Both the position numbers and the translations under genes were made by a program. A DNA stretch of 64,000 nucleotides from an uncultured Ruthenibacterium sp. (GTDB taxonomy: Bacteria; Bacillota; Clostridia; Oscillospirales; Ruminococcaceae), in NCBI GenBank assembly GCA_944386565.1, contig CALXBO010000003.1:46661-110660 (forward strand), written 5' to 3'. Shown here piece after piece: positions 19,768 to 28,234 of this stretch (positions within the stretch are counted from its first letter, which is position 1; every line of letters starts with the position of its first letter). Under the pieces are notes generated by a model that ran no database searches, was not told the origin of the DNA, and saw nothing but the letters and a program-made list of their open reading frames with translations.

Positions 19768-20460
19768 ATGACGACCGAATTCAACAGGATCATTACCCTT
19801 TTGCGGAAAGAGAAGGGTGTGACGCAGAAGCAGGCGGCCGAGGATCTCGGCATCTCGCAGGCGCTTCTGTCTCACTATGAGAAGGGCATTCGCGAATGCG
19901 GGCTCGATTTTGTTGTACGCGTTGCCGATTATTACGGCGTCTCCTGCGACTATCTGCTCGGCCGCAGCGCCGACCGCACGGGCCTCACGCTCTCGGCGGA
20001 GGAGATCCCCAGCCCCGAGACCGCCAAGGACAGCGTCTACCGCGGCAGCGTGCTGCCGACGTTCAACAAGAAGATCATCGCCAACAGCCTGAACATCCTG
20101 TTCGACAAACTCAACGCCTGCCCGGACAAGGGCCTCGTGAGCGAGATCTCCGCGTACCTGATGCTCTCCGTGTACAAGATGTTCCGCGCGCTGTACCACG
20201 CCGGGCCCAAGAACGCCGACAGCATGTTCGGTGTGCGCAAGAACCTGTACGGGGCCTACTCCGACGCCGCCATGCACGTGGCCGAAGCGAACGTGGGCGC
20301 CATCCTCGCGGGCGAGGACATCGGCACGGGCGCGCCGCTCAAGGATACCAGCGGCCTCTCCATGACGACCGAGAGCCTTTCCAAAGACTATCCGCTCTAC
20401 GCCACCAGCCTGCTCACGCTCATCAAGACGAGCGAGGAGCGCATCGACAAACAGAAGTGA
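19768..20460 (+). CDS. XRE-family transcriptional regulator
   Basis: 230-residue DNA-binding protein. The Cro/CI-type helix-turn-helix occupies about 5-62 (GVTQKQAAEDLGISQALLSHYEKG, then CDYLLGRSADRTG). The remaining 165 residues are helical, with no known sensor domain; this long C-terminus (from STLP-type NKKIIANSLNILFDKL onwards) is typical of clostridial regulators of unknown signal. It is monocistronic between its own promoter and a strong terminator. The upstream DNA has no obvious long palindrome. Confidence 0.85.
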   Translation: MTTEFNRIITLLRKEKGVTQKQAAEDLGISQALLSHYEKGIRECGLDFVVRVADYYGVSCDYLLGRSADRTGLTLSAEEIPSPETAKDSVYRGSVLPTFNKKIIANSLNILFDKLNACPDKGLVSEISAYLMLSVYKMFRALYHAGPKNADSMFGVRKNLYGAYSDAAMHVAEANVGAILAGEDIGTGAPLKDTSGLSMTTESLSKDYPLYATSLLTLIKTSEERIDKQK

Positions 20461-20461
20461 T

Positions 20462-20489
20462 ACCGCCGCGCAGCCGCGGCGGTTTTTTT
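20462..20489 (+). terminator. Terminator after the XRE regulator
   Basis: Stem ACCGCCGCG (20462-20470) / CGCGGCGGT (20475-20483), 4-base loop, then seven T residues. Confidence 0.9.
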
Positions 20490-20560
20490 GTTGCCCGCGG
20501 ACAGCAGAATGGCTCCCCCGAAGGAGAGCCATTTGAACACAAAGGAATATCTGCCGCGCT

Positions 20561-20806
20561 TCAGCGGATGCTGCCGATGGCTTCCCGGCACTTCGCGCAG
20601 ATGTTGCGGCCCTGATACTGGGCGACCCCGTCCGAAGAACCGCAGAAAATGCATGCGGGCTGGTATTTTTTCAGGACGATGCTGTCGCTGTCCACATAGA
20701 TCTCGAGCGACGAGTCCTTGTCGATGTCCAGAACGCGGCGCAGTTCGATCGGCAGCACGATACGACCCAGATCGTCGATTTTCCGTACGATTCCCGTGGA
20801 TTTCAT
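20561..20806 (-). CDS. AbrB/SpoVT-family regulator with C-terminal zinc ribbon
   Basis: 81-residue protein. The first 45 residues form a swapped-hairpin AbrB domain (MKSTGIVRKIDDLGRIVLP, then ELRRVLDI and LEIYVDSDSIVLKKY). The last 35 hold two cysteine pairs, CIFC and CAKC, spaced as a zinc ribbon. AbrB-type proteins control the shift from growth to stationary phase and sporulation, which fits the nearby spoIIE. The ATG at 20806 has GAGAGGGATC upstream; an upstream in-frame extension would cross the promoter. A weak hairpin at 20508-20533 may end the transcript. Confidence 0.9.
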   Translation of the reverse strand: MKSTGIVRKIDDLGRIVLPIELRRVLDIDKDSSLEIYVDSDSIVLKKYQPACIFCGSSDGVAQYQGRNICAKCREAIGSIR

Positions 20807-20840
20807 GGTTGATCCCTCTCCTTTTCCTTTATTTGCCATC

Positions 20841-20869
20841 ATTATACAGAAAAAGGAAATAAATGTCAA
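20841..20869 (-). promoter_or_regulatory. Consensus sigma-A promoter of the abrB-like gene
   Basis: Minus-strand TTGACA (20864-20869), 17-base spacer, TATAAT (20841-20846): a full 12/12 match, and the strongest promoter in the window. Confidence 0.93.
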
Positions 20870-20897
20870 TATATAGTATTTAGATTTCGGAAATTGT

Positions 20898-21896
20898 TCA
20901 CAACTGCACAAAACCTACTTTTCTGTACACTTTCGACAGAATGCGCTGTGCAATGCGGTCCGCGCGCTCGGCGCCCGTTTTCAGCACGCCGTCGAGGTAT
21001 TTCTTGTCGGCGAGGATGCGGGCGTACTCGGTCTGGATGGGGCGCAGCCCGTCGACGACGCTCTGGGCCACGGCCTCCTTGAACGCGCCGTATCCCACGC
21101 CGTCGAACTCGCGCTCGATCTCCTCGAAGCTCTTGTCGGTGAACGCGCTGTAAATGCTCATCAGGTTCGTCACGCCCGGCTTGTCGGCCGACGCGCGCAC
21201 GCAGCCGTCGGAGTCCGTCACGGCGCGCTTGAACTTGCGCACGATGGAATCCGGGTCGTCGAGCACGCGCACAACGGCGTTGGCGTTCGTGTCGGACTTG
21301 CTCATCTTTTTCTCCGGCTCCTGCAGGCTCATCACGCGCGCTCCGGTCTTGGGGATGTAGCCGTCGGGCACGACGAACGTCTCGGAGTACACGCCGTTGA
21401 AGCGCTGGGCGATGTTGCGCGCCAGCTCCAGATGCTGCTTCTGGTCGTTGCCGATGGGCACGAGGTCGGCGTTGTAGAGAAGAATGTCGGCCGCCATCAG
21501 GATGGGGTAGGTGAGCAGGCCGCCGTTGATATCCTCGGGGTGTTTCGCGCTCTTTTCCTTGAACTGGTGCATGCGCGTCAGGTCGCCGAACGGGCAGAAG
21601 CAGCCCAGCACCCACGACAGCTGCGTGTGGGCGGGAACATGGCTCTGCACGAACAGGATGCTCTTTTCGGGGTCGACGCCGCACGCCAGCAGCAGCGCGG
21701 CCGTCTCACGCGTGCGGCGGCGCAGATCGGCCGGGTTCTGGCGCACGGTGATGGCGTGCAGGTCCACCACGGAATACAGGCAGTCGTAATCGTCCTGCAG
21801 CTTCGGCCAGTTGCGCACCGCGCCGATGTAATTGCCGATGGTGAACGTTCCGGTCGGCTGGATTCCGCTGAATACACGTTTCTTTTCGGATGTCAT
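20898..21896 (-). CDS. trpS: Tryptophanyl-tRNA synthetase
   Basis: 332-residue class-I synthetase. TIGNYIGAV at about residue 20 corresponds to HIGH, and KKMSKSD near 200 is KMSKS. The central region LTRMHQFKEKSAKHPEDINGGLLTYPILMAADILLY is diagnostic for bacterial TrpRS. The ATG at 21896 is chosen, with AGGCAGG upstream; a longer reading would run over the promoter. It is transcribed divergently from gltX. I see no T-box or other leader structure in the short untranslated region, so tryptophan-responsive attenuation is not evident. Confidence 0.96.
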   Translation of the reverse strand: MTSEKKRVFSGIQPTGTFTIGNYIGAVRNWPKLQDDYDCLYSVVDLHAITVRQNPADLRRRTRETAALLLACGVDPEKSILFVQSHVPAHTQLSWVLGCFCPFGDLTRMHQFKEKSAKHPEDINGGLLTYPILMAADILLYNADLVPIGNDQKQHLELARNIAQRFNGVYSETFVVPDGYIPKTGARVMSLQEPEKKMSKSDTNANAVVRVLDDPDSIVRKFKRAVTDSDGCVRASADKPGVTNLMSIYSAFTDKSFEEIEREFDGVGYGAFKEAVAQSVVDGLRPIQTEYARILADKKYLDGVLKTGAERADRIAQRILSKVYRKVGFVQL

Positions 21897-21930
21897 GGTC
21901 AAGACCTGCCTTTTATCAGTACTGAAACAT

Positions 21931-21959
21931 ACTATATCACAAATCGCGCTTATTGACAA
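21931..21959 (-). promoter_or_regulatory. trpS promoter
   Basis: Minus-strand TTGTCA (21954-21959), 17-base spacer, TATAGT (21931-21936). Its -35 occupies the same bases as the gltX -35. Confidence 0.8.
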
Positions 21960-21981
21960 ACCCCAAAAGGGACGCTAAACT
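21953..21981 (+). promoter_or_regulatory. gltX promoter
   Basis: TTGACA (21953-21958), 17-base spacer, TAAACT (21976-21981). The -35 overlaps the opposing trpS -35 almost completely, so only one of the two can be occupied at a time. Confidence 0.7.
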
Positions 21982-21996
21982 GAATGATGCGATATT

Positions 21997-22020
21997 CTAT
22001 CCATTGGCCTATCCATTGGC
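21997..22020 (+). repeat. 12-base tandem duplication in the gltX leader
   Basis: CTATCCATTGGC occurs twice head to tail (21997-22008 and 22009-22020), between the gltX promoter and its start codon. It may be a slippage product or a protein-binding site. Confidence 0.8.
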
Positions 22021-22051
22021 AGATCATAAAACGAAAACGAGGGAGAATCAC

Positions 22052-23503
22052 ATGGCAACAAACAAGGTGCGGACCCGTTTTGCGCCCAGCCCCACGGGCT
22101 ATATGCACGTCGGCAACCTGCGCACGGCTCTGTATGCGTATCTGAAAGCGAAGCACGAGGACGGCACGTTCATCCTGCGCATCGAGGACACCGACCAGGA
22201 GCGCTACGTCGAGGGCGCGGTGGACATCATCTACAACACGCTGCGCGAGACGGGCCTTCTGTGGGACGAGGGCCCGGACATCGGCGGCCCGGTCGGCCCG
22301 TATGTCCAGTCCGAGCGCATGAGCATGTTCAAGGGCTACGCCGAGCAGCTCGTCGAGAAGGGCGAGGCGTACTACTGCTTCTGCGACAAGGAGCGCCTTG
22401 ATGAGATGCGCCTTGTGCAGAAAGCCAGCGGCCAGGCTCCCCACTACGACGGCCACTGCCGCAACCTCCCGAAGGAGGAGGTCGAGGCGAAGCTCGCGGC
22501 GGGCGTTCCGTACGTCATCCGCCAGAAAGTGCCGCAGACGGGCACGACCAGCTTTGAGGACGTCGTGTTCGGCCACATCGAGGTCGACAACTCCACGCTC
22601 GACGACCAGATCCTCATCAAGACCGACGGCATGCCCACGTACAACTTCGCCAACGTCGTCGACGACCACCTCATGGGCATCACGCACGTCATCCGCGGCT
22701 CGGAGTACCTGTCCAGCACGCCGAAGTACAACCTGCTCTATCAGGCGTTCGGCTGGGACATCCCCACGTACATCCACTGCCCGCCCGTCATGAAGGACGC
22801 GCAGAACAAGCTCTCGAAGCGCAACGGCGACGCGAGCTATCAGGACCTCGTCGCCAAGGGCTACCTCACCGAGGCGGTGCTCAACTACATCCTGCTGCTC
22901 GGCTGGTCCCCGAAGGGCGAGCGCGAGATCTTCAACCTGAAAGAGATGGTCGAGATCTTCGACGAGCACGGCATCGGCAAGGCTCCCGCCATCTTCGACC
23001 CGCTCAAGCTGCGCGCCATCAACGCGGAGTACATCCGCGCGCTCAGCCCCGAGACGTTCGCCGAGAAGGCCGCGCCGTACATCGACGAGGCCGTCAAGAC
23101 GGAGTGCGACCGCAAGCTGCTGTGCAGCGTGCTGCAGCAGCGCTGCGAAGTGCTGTCGGACATCCCCGGCCAGATCGACTTCATCGACGAGCTGCCGGAC
23201 TATGACCTCGAGCTCTTCCGCAGCAAGAAGATGAAGACGACGCCCGAGACGGCGAAAGAGGCCCTCGAGGCGGCGCTGCCCGTGCTCGAAGGCATCGAGA
23301 ACTTCACGCAGGAGAACATCCACGAGGCGCTGTTCGCGCTCATCGCCGAGAAGGGCGTGAAGAACGGCTGGATGCTGTGGCCGCTGCGCGTGGCCGTCTC
23401 CGGCAAGCAGTTCACGCCGGGCGGCGGCGTGGAGCTGTCGGCCATTCTGGGCAAGGAGCGCACGCTCGAGCGCATCCGCGCAGCCATCGGCCGTCTCGCC
23501 TGA
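22052..23503 (+). CDS. gltX: Glutamyl-tRNA synthetase
   Basis: 483-residue class-I synthetase. [15 protein letters not shown] near residue 9 carries the HIGH equivalent, [13 protein letters not shown] follows, and the KMSKS counterpart is LSKRNGDAS near 255. A C-terminal anticodon-binding domain of about 170 residues distinguishes it from GluQRS at 9385. The ATG at 22052 has GAGGGAG upstream, although the frame is open through the promoter. Many clostridia lack GlnRS, in which case this enzyme would also load tRNA-Gln; GatCAB genes are not in this window. Confidence 0.96.
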   Translation: MATNKVRTRFAPSPTGYMHVGNLRTALYAYLKAKHEDGTFILRIEDTDQERYVEGAVDIIYNTLRETGLLWDEGPDIGGPVGPYVQSERMSMFKGYAEQLVEKGEAYYCFCDKERLDEMRLVQKASGQAPHYDGHCRNLPKEEVEAKLAAGVPYVIRQKVPQTGTTSFEDVVFGHIEVDNSTLDDQILIKTDGMPTYNFANVVDDHLMGITHVIRGSEYLSSTPKYNLLYQAFGWDIPTYIHCPPVMKDAQNKLSKRNGDASYQDLVAKGYLTEAVLNYILLLGWSPKGEREIFNLKEMVEIFDEHGIGKAPAIFDPLKLRAINAEYIRALSPETFAEKAAPYIDEAVKTECDRKLLCSVLQQRCEVLSDIPGQIDFIDELPDYDLELFRSKKMKTTPETAKEALEAALPVLEGIENFTQENIHEALFALIAEKGVKNGWMLWPLRVAVSGKQFTPGGGVELSAILGKERTLERIRAAIGRLA

Positions 23504-23531
23504 TTTTCCTCCAAAACCGCGACGAAGCGAC

Positions 23532-23576
23532 AAAAGCCCCCCGCAGGAAAGGACAAACTTTCCCGCGGGGGGCTTT
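23532..23576 (+). terminator. gltX terminator
   Basis: 13-bp arms AAAAGCCCCCCGC / GCGGGGGGCTTTT around a smaller AGGAAAG...CTTTCC hairpin. Confidence 0.9.
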
Positions 23577-23652
23577 TATACTGGTTTTTGTAAAAGGATA
23601 TGCAGTCCGGTGTGCGGATATTCGCCGCAAGGGAAAAAAGGAGGAGTCTTTC

Positions 23653-25953
23653 ATGACGGCACAGATGCGGAAACGGTTGCGGGCAGGCGCGGGGAGGAGG
23701 TTCGGCGAGTCCGCCGCGGCGGTCGCGGTGCGCGCGGGCGCGTTCCTCGCCGCGTTTCTGGCCGCGCGCGCCCCGGTGCTGGCGCAGCTGTACCCGCTGG
23801 GCATCGCGGCGGCGGGCGCCGCTCCGTCGGCGTGGGCGCTGCCCGTCTGCGCGGGCGCAGCGCTCGGCTATGCCGCGGGCGTTCCGGTCGGGCAGAGCGC
23901 GCCATACCTCGCCGCCGTGCTCGCCGTGGCGGCGGCGCGCGCCGTCTGCACGCCCCGCCGCCGCAGCGTTCCGCCGCTCACGCCCGCCGTGTTCGGCGCG
24001 CTGTGCTACGCGCTGTGCGCGTGCGGCATGGCGCTCGTCACGGGCGCGGACGTGCCGCAGATGCTGCTGGCCGTGTCGGAGTCGCTGATGGCTTCGGGCG
24101 CGGCGTACCTGCTGGCCGCGTTCTGGTCGATGCGCACGCGCCGCATCTCGCAGGGCGACCGCGAGGCCGCCGCAGCGTCCCTCTTCGCGCTGATGACGGC
24201 GGTGATCGCCTGCACGCCGCTGCGCGTGGGGGCGCTGTCGCTCGGCGTTCTGCTCGCCGCACTGGCCGCGCTCGCAGCGGCGCTGTACGCGGGCGAGGGC
24301 ATGGGAGCCGCGGCGGGCGTGGCCGTCTGCGCGGCGCTCGCAGCCTCCGACGCGGCGCTGCTCTTCGCAGGCTTCGGCATCGCGGCGGGCACCGTCACCG
24401 CGGGCCTGTGCCGCGACTCCGCGCGCAGCGCGGCCGGACCGGCGTTCGTCATCGCCGCCAGCCTCGGCGCGGCGTGCGCGCCCTCCGCGGAGGAGGGAGT
24501 CATCTTCCTGCTTGAAGCGTGCGCGGCGGCGCTCGCCGTGCACGTCGTCCCCGCGAAGCTGTGGAGTTCGCTCTCGCCGCCGGCATCCGCCGCCGCGCGC
24601 CCGCAGGCGCTGGAGGCGTCGGCACGGCTCGACGACGTGGCCCGCGCGCTGTGCAGCGTGGGCGAGACGATGGCGGCCGTGTGCGGGCGGATGCCCAAAG
24701 CGGGGGAGGGCTTCGACGAGGTGTGTGAGGCCGCGACGCGCCGCGTGTGCGCGAAGTGCCGCCGCAACGCCGAGTGCTGGACGGGCTCGTCCCCGGACGC
24801 GTTCGACGCGTTCAACGCGCTCGCGCCGAAGCTGCGCGCGTCCGGCGGCGTGACGGCCGCCGACCTGCCGCCTGCGTTCCGCGCCGCGTGCGCCGCGCCC
24901 GACCGCGTGTGCGCCGCCGTCACGGGCGCGTATCAGGCGCAGATCGCGCGCCGCAAAGCGGCATTGCGCACGGACGCCGCCCGCTCGGCGCTCGTGGAAC
25001 AGTACGGCGCGCTCGCCGCCGCCGTCGGCCATCTCGCAAACAGCGTGTACCGCGAGGAACTGCCCGACCGCCGCCGCGCCGCCCGGCTCGAGGAGCTGTT
25101 CGCGGAGCTGGGCACGCCCGCCATCGAGGTGAGCGTCTCGGCGGAGGCGTCGGGTGCGGTGCACGCCGTCGTGCGGCTGCCGCGCTCCGAGTTCACCGCC
25201 CGCGAGCTGCGCGCGCTGACGGCGGAGGTGTCGGCCGTGTGCCGCTGCCCGTTCGAGACGGCCGCCGTGCGCGCCGCGGGCGAGCAGACCGTGCTCACGT
25301 TCCGGCGGCGCCGCTGTTTCGACGCCGTGTTCGGGTGCAGCGCCCGCGCCGCCGAGGACGTCTCGGCCGACGTGTTCCGCACCGCCGAGGACGGGCGGGG
25401 GAGTGTGCACGCAATCCTGTGCGACGGCATGGGCACGGGCCGCGCCGCCGCCGTGGACGGCACGCTGACCGCCGCGCTGCTCGAGCCGCTGCTGTGCGCG
25501 GGCACGGGCGCGGAGGCCGCCGCGCGCCTCGCGGGCGTAGCGCTGTCGCTCAAGGGCGGCGGCGAGGAACTCGCCGCCGTGGACGTGCTCTCGGTCGATC
25601 TCTACACCGGCCGTGCGCGCCTGTACAAGGCGGGCGGCGCGCCGTCGTTCCTCATCCGCGCGGGTGAGGTGACGCGCCTCGGCGGCGAGAGCCTGCCCAT
25701 CGGCGGCTACGGCCGCGTGACGGGACGCACCGAGAGCCTCGAACTGTGCGAGGGCGACAAGCTGCTGCTCGTCAGCGACGGCGTGACCGCGCCGGGCGAG
25801 GACGCGCTGGAAGCGCTGCTCGCGCACAAGACGCGCCTGTCCGCGCAGGAGCTGTGCGAGGCGGTCGTGGCCGCCGTGAGCGACCCGACACGCCGCCCCG
25901 ACGACGTGACCGCCGCGTGTCTCGAGCTGCGACCGCTCGTGCGCGCCGTGTGA
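23653..25953 (+). CDS. spoIIE: Stage II sporulation protein E (PP2C-type phosphatase)
   Basis: 766-residue SpoIIE-like protein. The N-terminal 330 residues are very alanine-rich and hydrophobic, with about ten helices. A soluble linker has a conserved-looking cysteine group (CAKCRRNAECW near 370). The C-terminal PP2C domain (about 555-766) has the metal motif ILCDGMGTGRAA with its Asp near 590, GGAPSFLIR, LPIGGYG, LLLVSDGVT and DDVTAACLEL. SpoIIE dephosphorylates SpoIIAA to free sigma-F in the forespore. The ATG at 23653 has AAAAGGAGGAG upstream. No spoIIA or sigma-F gene is in the window. Confidence 0.88.
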   Translation: MTAQMRKRLRAGAGRRFGESAAAVAVRAGAFLAAFLAARAPVLAQLYPLGIAAAGAAPSAWALPVCAGAALGYAAGVPVGQSAPYLAAVLAVAAARAVCTPRRRSVPPLTPAVFGALCYALCACGMALVTGADVPQMLLAVSESLMASGAAYLLAAFWSMRTRRISQGDREAAAASLFALMTAVIACTPLRVGALSLGVLLAALAALAAALYAGEGMGAAAGVAVCAALAASDAALLFAGFGIAAGTVTAGLCRDSARSAAGPAFVIAASLGAACAPSAEEGVIFLLEACAAALAVHVVPAKLWSSLSPPASAAARPQALEASARLDDVARALCSVGETMAAVCGRMPKAGEGFDEVCEAATRRVCAKCRRNAECWTGSSPDAFDAFNALAPKLRASGGVTAADLPPAFRAACAAPDRVCAAVTGAYQAQIARRKAALRTDAARSALVEQYGALAAAVGHLANSVYREELPDRRRAARLEELFAELGTPAIEVSVSAEASGAVHAVVRLPRSEFTARELRALTAEVSAVCRCPFETAAVRAAGEQTVLTFRRRRCFDAVFGCSARAAEDVSADVFRTAEDGRGSVHAILCDGMGTGRAAAVDGTLTAALLEPLLCAGTGAEAAARLAGVALSLKGGGEELAAVDVLSVDLYTGRARLYKAGGAPSFLIRAGEVTRLGGESLPIGGYGRVTGRTESLELCEGDKLLLVSDGVTAPGEDALEALLAHKTRLSAQELCEAVVAAVSDPTRRPDDVTAACLELRPLVRAV

Positions 25954-25960
25954 CAAAGAA

Positions 25961-25994
25961 AAAAGCGCCCGCATCCGGAGATGCGGGCGCTTTT
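25961..25994. terminator. Bidirectional terminator between spoIIE and fba
   Basis: 14-bp perfect stem AAAAGCGCCCGCAT / ATGCGGGCGCTTTT with a 6-base loop. T runs on both strands. Confidence 0.93.
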
Positions 25995-26007
25995 GGTTTG
26001 CGGGAGA

Positions 26008-26871
26008 TTACGCTTTGCCGACGGAACCGAACAGCTCCATCTTCTCCTTGACGGTCGCCTTGATGGCTTCCGCGCCCGGAGCGAGCAGCTTGCGCGGGTC
26101 GAAGCCCTTGCCCTGCCGATCCTTGCCGGCCTCGATGTAAGCGCGCGTCGCGGCCGCGAAGGCGAGCTGGCACTCGGTGTTGACGTTGATCTTCGAAACG
26201 CCGAGGCTGATGGCCTTCCTGATCATGTCGGCCGGGATGCCCGTGCCGCCGTGCAGAACGAGGGGGATGTGATCCGTCGCGTTGTGGATCTTCTCCAGAG
26301 CCTCGAAGTTCAGGCCCTGCCAGTTGGCCGGATACACGCCGTGGATGTTGCCGATGCCGGCCGCGAGGAAGTCGATGCCCAGAGACGCGATCTTCGCGCA
26401 CTCCGCGGGATCGGCCACTTCGCCCATGCCCACAACGCCGTCCTCTTCGCCGCCGATGGAGCCGACCTCGGCTTCGATCGACAGGCCCTTCGAGTGGGCA
26501 AGCTCCACGAGCTCGGTCGTCTTGGCGATGTTCTCGTCGATGGGATAGTGGCTGCCGTCGAACATGACGGAGGAGAAGCCGGCCTCGATGCACTTCTTCA
26601 CGCCCTCATAGGTGCCGTGGTCGAGGTGCAGGGCCACAGGAACGGTGATGCCCAGGCTGTCCACCATCGCGTCCACCATGGCGGCGACGGTCTTGAAGCC
26701 CGCCATGTATTTGCCCGCGCCCTCGGACACGCCGAGGATGATGGGGCTGTTCAGCTCCTGAGCGGTGAGCAGAGCGGATTTCGTCCACTCCAGGTTGTTG
26801 ATGTTGAACTGACCGACAGCGTAGTGGCCGTCGCGCGCTTTCTTGAGCATCTCGGTTGCATTTACCAGCAT
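26008..26871 (-). CDS. fba: Class II fructose-bisphosphate aldolase
   Basis: Zinc-dependent aldolase of glycolysis. In 287 residues: VALHLDHG (zinc histidine) near 80-87, SVMFDGSHYP, IEAEVGSIGGEEDGV, NIHGVY and LHGGTGIP with further metal and phosphate ligands, and the C-terminal KINVNTECQLAF. The length and SIGGEEDGV loop fit the FbaA/GatY-type group used for central glycolysis. The start is ATG with GGGAGG upstream and its own promoter. A second, divergent class-II aldolase of the sugar island lies at 47326. Confidence 0.93.
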   Translation of the reverse strand: MLVNATEMLKKARDGHYAVGQFNINNLEWTKSALLTAQELNSPIILGVSEGAGKYMAGFKTVAAMVDAMVDSLGITVPVALHLDHGTYEGVKKCIEAGFSSVMFDGSHYPIDENIAKTTELVELAHSKGLSIEAEVGSIGGEEDGVVGMGEVADPAECAKIASLGIDFLAAGIGNIHGVYPANWQGLNFEALEKIHNATDHIPLVLHGGTGIPADMIRKAISLGVSKINVNTECQLAFAAATRAYIEAGKDRQGKGFDPRKLLAPGAEAIKATVKEKMELFGSVGKA

Positions 26872-26930
26872 GTTTCTTTACCTCCCGAAAATAACGGCCG
26901 TGAGGCCGCACGGTTCGTTTGCCTCCCTAT

Positions 26931-26959
26931 AGTATAGCGCACGCGGGCCTTGAAATCAA
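26931..26959 (-). promoter_or_regulatory. fba promoter
   Basis: Minus-strand TTGATT (26954-26959), 17-base spacer, TATACT (26931-26936). A GCGGCC/GGCCGT hairpin lies in the leader. Confidence 0.78.
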
Positions 26960-26988
26960 TATGCAGCGGGAACTTTGTGAAATTCTTG

Positions 26989-27645
26989 TCATTTTCCCGC
27001 CCGCTGTTCGGCGCGGAAATAGAAATACGACGCCGCGACCGGCACGGCCAGCGCCGCGCAGCACACGCCCGTCACAGCGCCGAGCACCGCGCCGCGCGCA
27101 AACAGCCCGCCCAGCGCCATCGCGATGCCGCCCGCCACCCAGAACGGCCCGGCCATGCGGTGCGTTTTGCGCCACACGTTCTCGCTTGCGAGCGTCCACG
27201 GCGTGCGGATGCCGCACATGAAGTTCGGGCGGATCTTCGGCATGTAGTTGCCGAACGCCGCCAGCACAAGGCCCATCCCCGCCGTCAGGAATCCCGCGGT
27301 GTTGACCTGCGCGCCCGGCCACGCGGCGGCCGCCTGCATGCCCGTGAGCCCAATGCAGAACAGTGCCAGCACGACGCGCATCGCCCGGTAGGGGCGCGCA
27401 AAGCGGCTGTAACTCTTGCCGCGCGGGTCGAGGTGCGGCAGTGCCGCCATGAGCAGCTGCAGCGCCACCGGGAGCGCGGCCGTGAAGAAGATGGATTCCC
27501 TCGGGCCGTACCCGTCCGCCGTGCCGTCGAAGCCCCAGTGCGTCGGGATGGTCTGGGGCAGCCGCGGGTAGATGAGCACCGCCGCGGCCAGCGGCACGAG
27601 CGCCAGCACCCAGATCAGAATGTCAAACCGGCGGCTCTGTTTCAT
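26989..27645 (-). CDS. sdpI: SdpI-family membrane protein
   Basis: 218-residue protein with six hydrophobic helices (from about 9, 52, 85, 115, 165 and 185). It shows DUF1648/SdpI signatures: TIPTHWGFDGTADGYG after helix 1 and the later GNYMPKIRPNFMCGIRTPWTLASENVWRKTHRMAG. In Bacillus subtilis SdpI protects against the SdpC toxin and relays its presence to the repressor SdpR. Here it overlaps the ArsR-type gene by 23 bases, the same pairing, but no sdpABC toxin genes are present, so it may be orphan immunity or envelope-stress control. Confidence 0.85.
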   Translation of the reverse strand: MKQSRRFDILIWVLALVPLAAAVLIYPRLPQTIPTHWGFDGTADGYGPRESIFFTAALPVALQLLMAALPHLDPRGKSYSRFARPYRAMRVVLALFCIGLTGMQAAAAWPGAQVNTAGFLTAGMGLVLAAFGNYMPKIRPNFMCGIRTPWTLASENVWRKTHRMAGPFWVAGGIAMALGGLFARGAVLGAVTGVCCAALAVPVAASYFYFRAEQRAGK

Positions 27646-27913
27646 CGCCGTTCCCTCCCAGCAGACCCGCCACCCACGCGTAGATGTCCTCCATCACGCT
27701 CGTGTTCAGCGAGTAGTAAATGTATTTGCCGCGCTTTTCGTCGTCGATCAGCCCCGCGTCGCGCAAAACCGACAGATGATGCGAGATCGTGGCGTTCGTT
27801 GTGCCGAACTGTGCGGCCAGCTCCCCCGCACTCTTTTCGCCCGCGCGGAGCAGTTCCAGTATGCGCCGGCGCGTCGGATCGCCCAGCGCTTTGAAGGTCG
27901 CTTCGAATCCCAC
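27623..27913 (-). CDS. sdpR: ArsR-family repressor, SdpR-like
   Basis: 96-residue winged-helix regulator: FKALGDPTRRRILELLRAGEKSAGELAAQF, recognition region TNATISHHLSVLRDAGLI, and wing KRGKYIYYSLN. There are no cysteine metal-binding motifs, which favours an SdpR-like rather than a metal-sensing role. The start is GTG at 27913 with GGGAGG eight bases upstream; the longer open frame would read through the promoter. It is first in the sdpR-sdpI operon. An inverted repeat over its -10 suggests autorepression. Confidence 0.85.
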   Translation of the reverse strand: MGFEATFKALGDPTRRRILELLRAGEKSAGELAAQFGTTNATISHHLSVLRDAGLIDDEKRGKYIYYSLNTSVMEDIYAWVAGLLGGNGDETEPPV

Positions 27914-27941
27914 CGGGGCAGCCTCCCTTACACTTTGATTT

Positions 27942-27978
27942 TCATCTAAATGATAGCACGTTTTCCCCACGATGGCAA
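27942..27978 (-). promoter_or_regulatory. sdpRI promoter with candidate SdpR operator
   Basis: Minus-strand TTGCCA (27973-27978), 17-base spacer, TATCAT (27950-27955). The inverted repeat TCAT-CTAA-ATGA (27942-27953) lies over the -10, as expected for an ArsR-type operator. Confidence 0.7.
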
Positions 27979-28111
27979 CGCTTTCGGCACGCGCTCGCAA
28001 AAGTCAAGACTTGACGTGCAAATTCTGCGGAATTACAAGGAAAAAGCCTTCTTTTGATGAAAATTTGAGGAATCTTATACAAACATTTTCTGGAAATTCA
28101 ACTGCCCGTTT

Positions 28112-28234
28112 TGTTGAAAACTTGTCCACATTGGTGGAAAATCACGTTTTCAACACCTTTCAAACGCCCCGAAAGTCCGGTTTCTCCACATTCTCCACAG
28201 GGTTTTCAACATACTCGTCCGGTGTTTCAACACG
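28112..28234. other. Cluster of DnaA-box-like and GTTTTCAACA words
   Basis: The gap 27979-28369 has no gene and is A/T-richer than its surroundings. It holds TTGTCCACA (28122-28130) and two tandem TTCTCCACA (28182-28190, 28191-28199), each one base from the DnaA box TTATCCACA. It also holds TGTTGAAAAC (28112-28121), its inverse GTTTTCAACA twice (28146-28155, 28202-28211), and GTGTTTCAACAC (28223-28234). The composition resembles clostridial origin regions, yet dnaA/dnaN are not adjacent. It may be a secondary DnaA-binding locus or a displaced origin part. Confidence 0.5.

Noticed and set aside
23505..23652. Possible Spo0A box before spoIIE
   Set aside because: The best match (around 23522-23535) departs from the consensus at several positions and partly lies in the gltX terminator stem.
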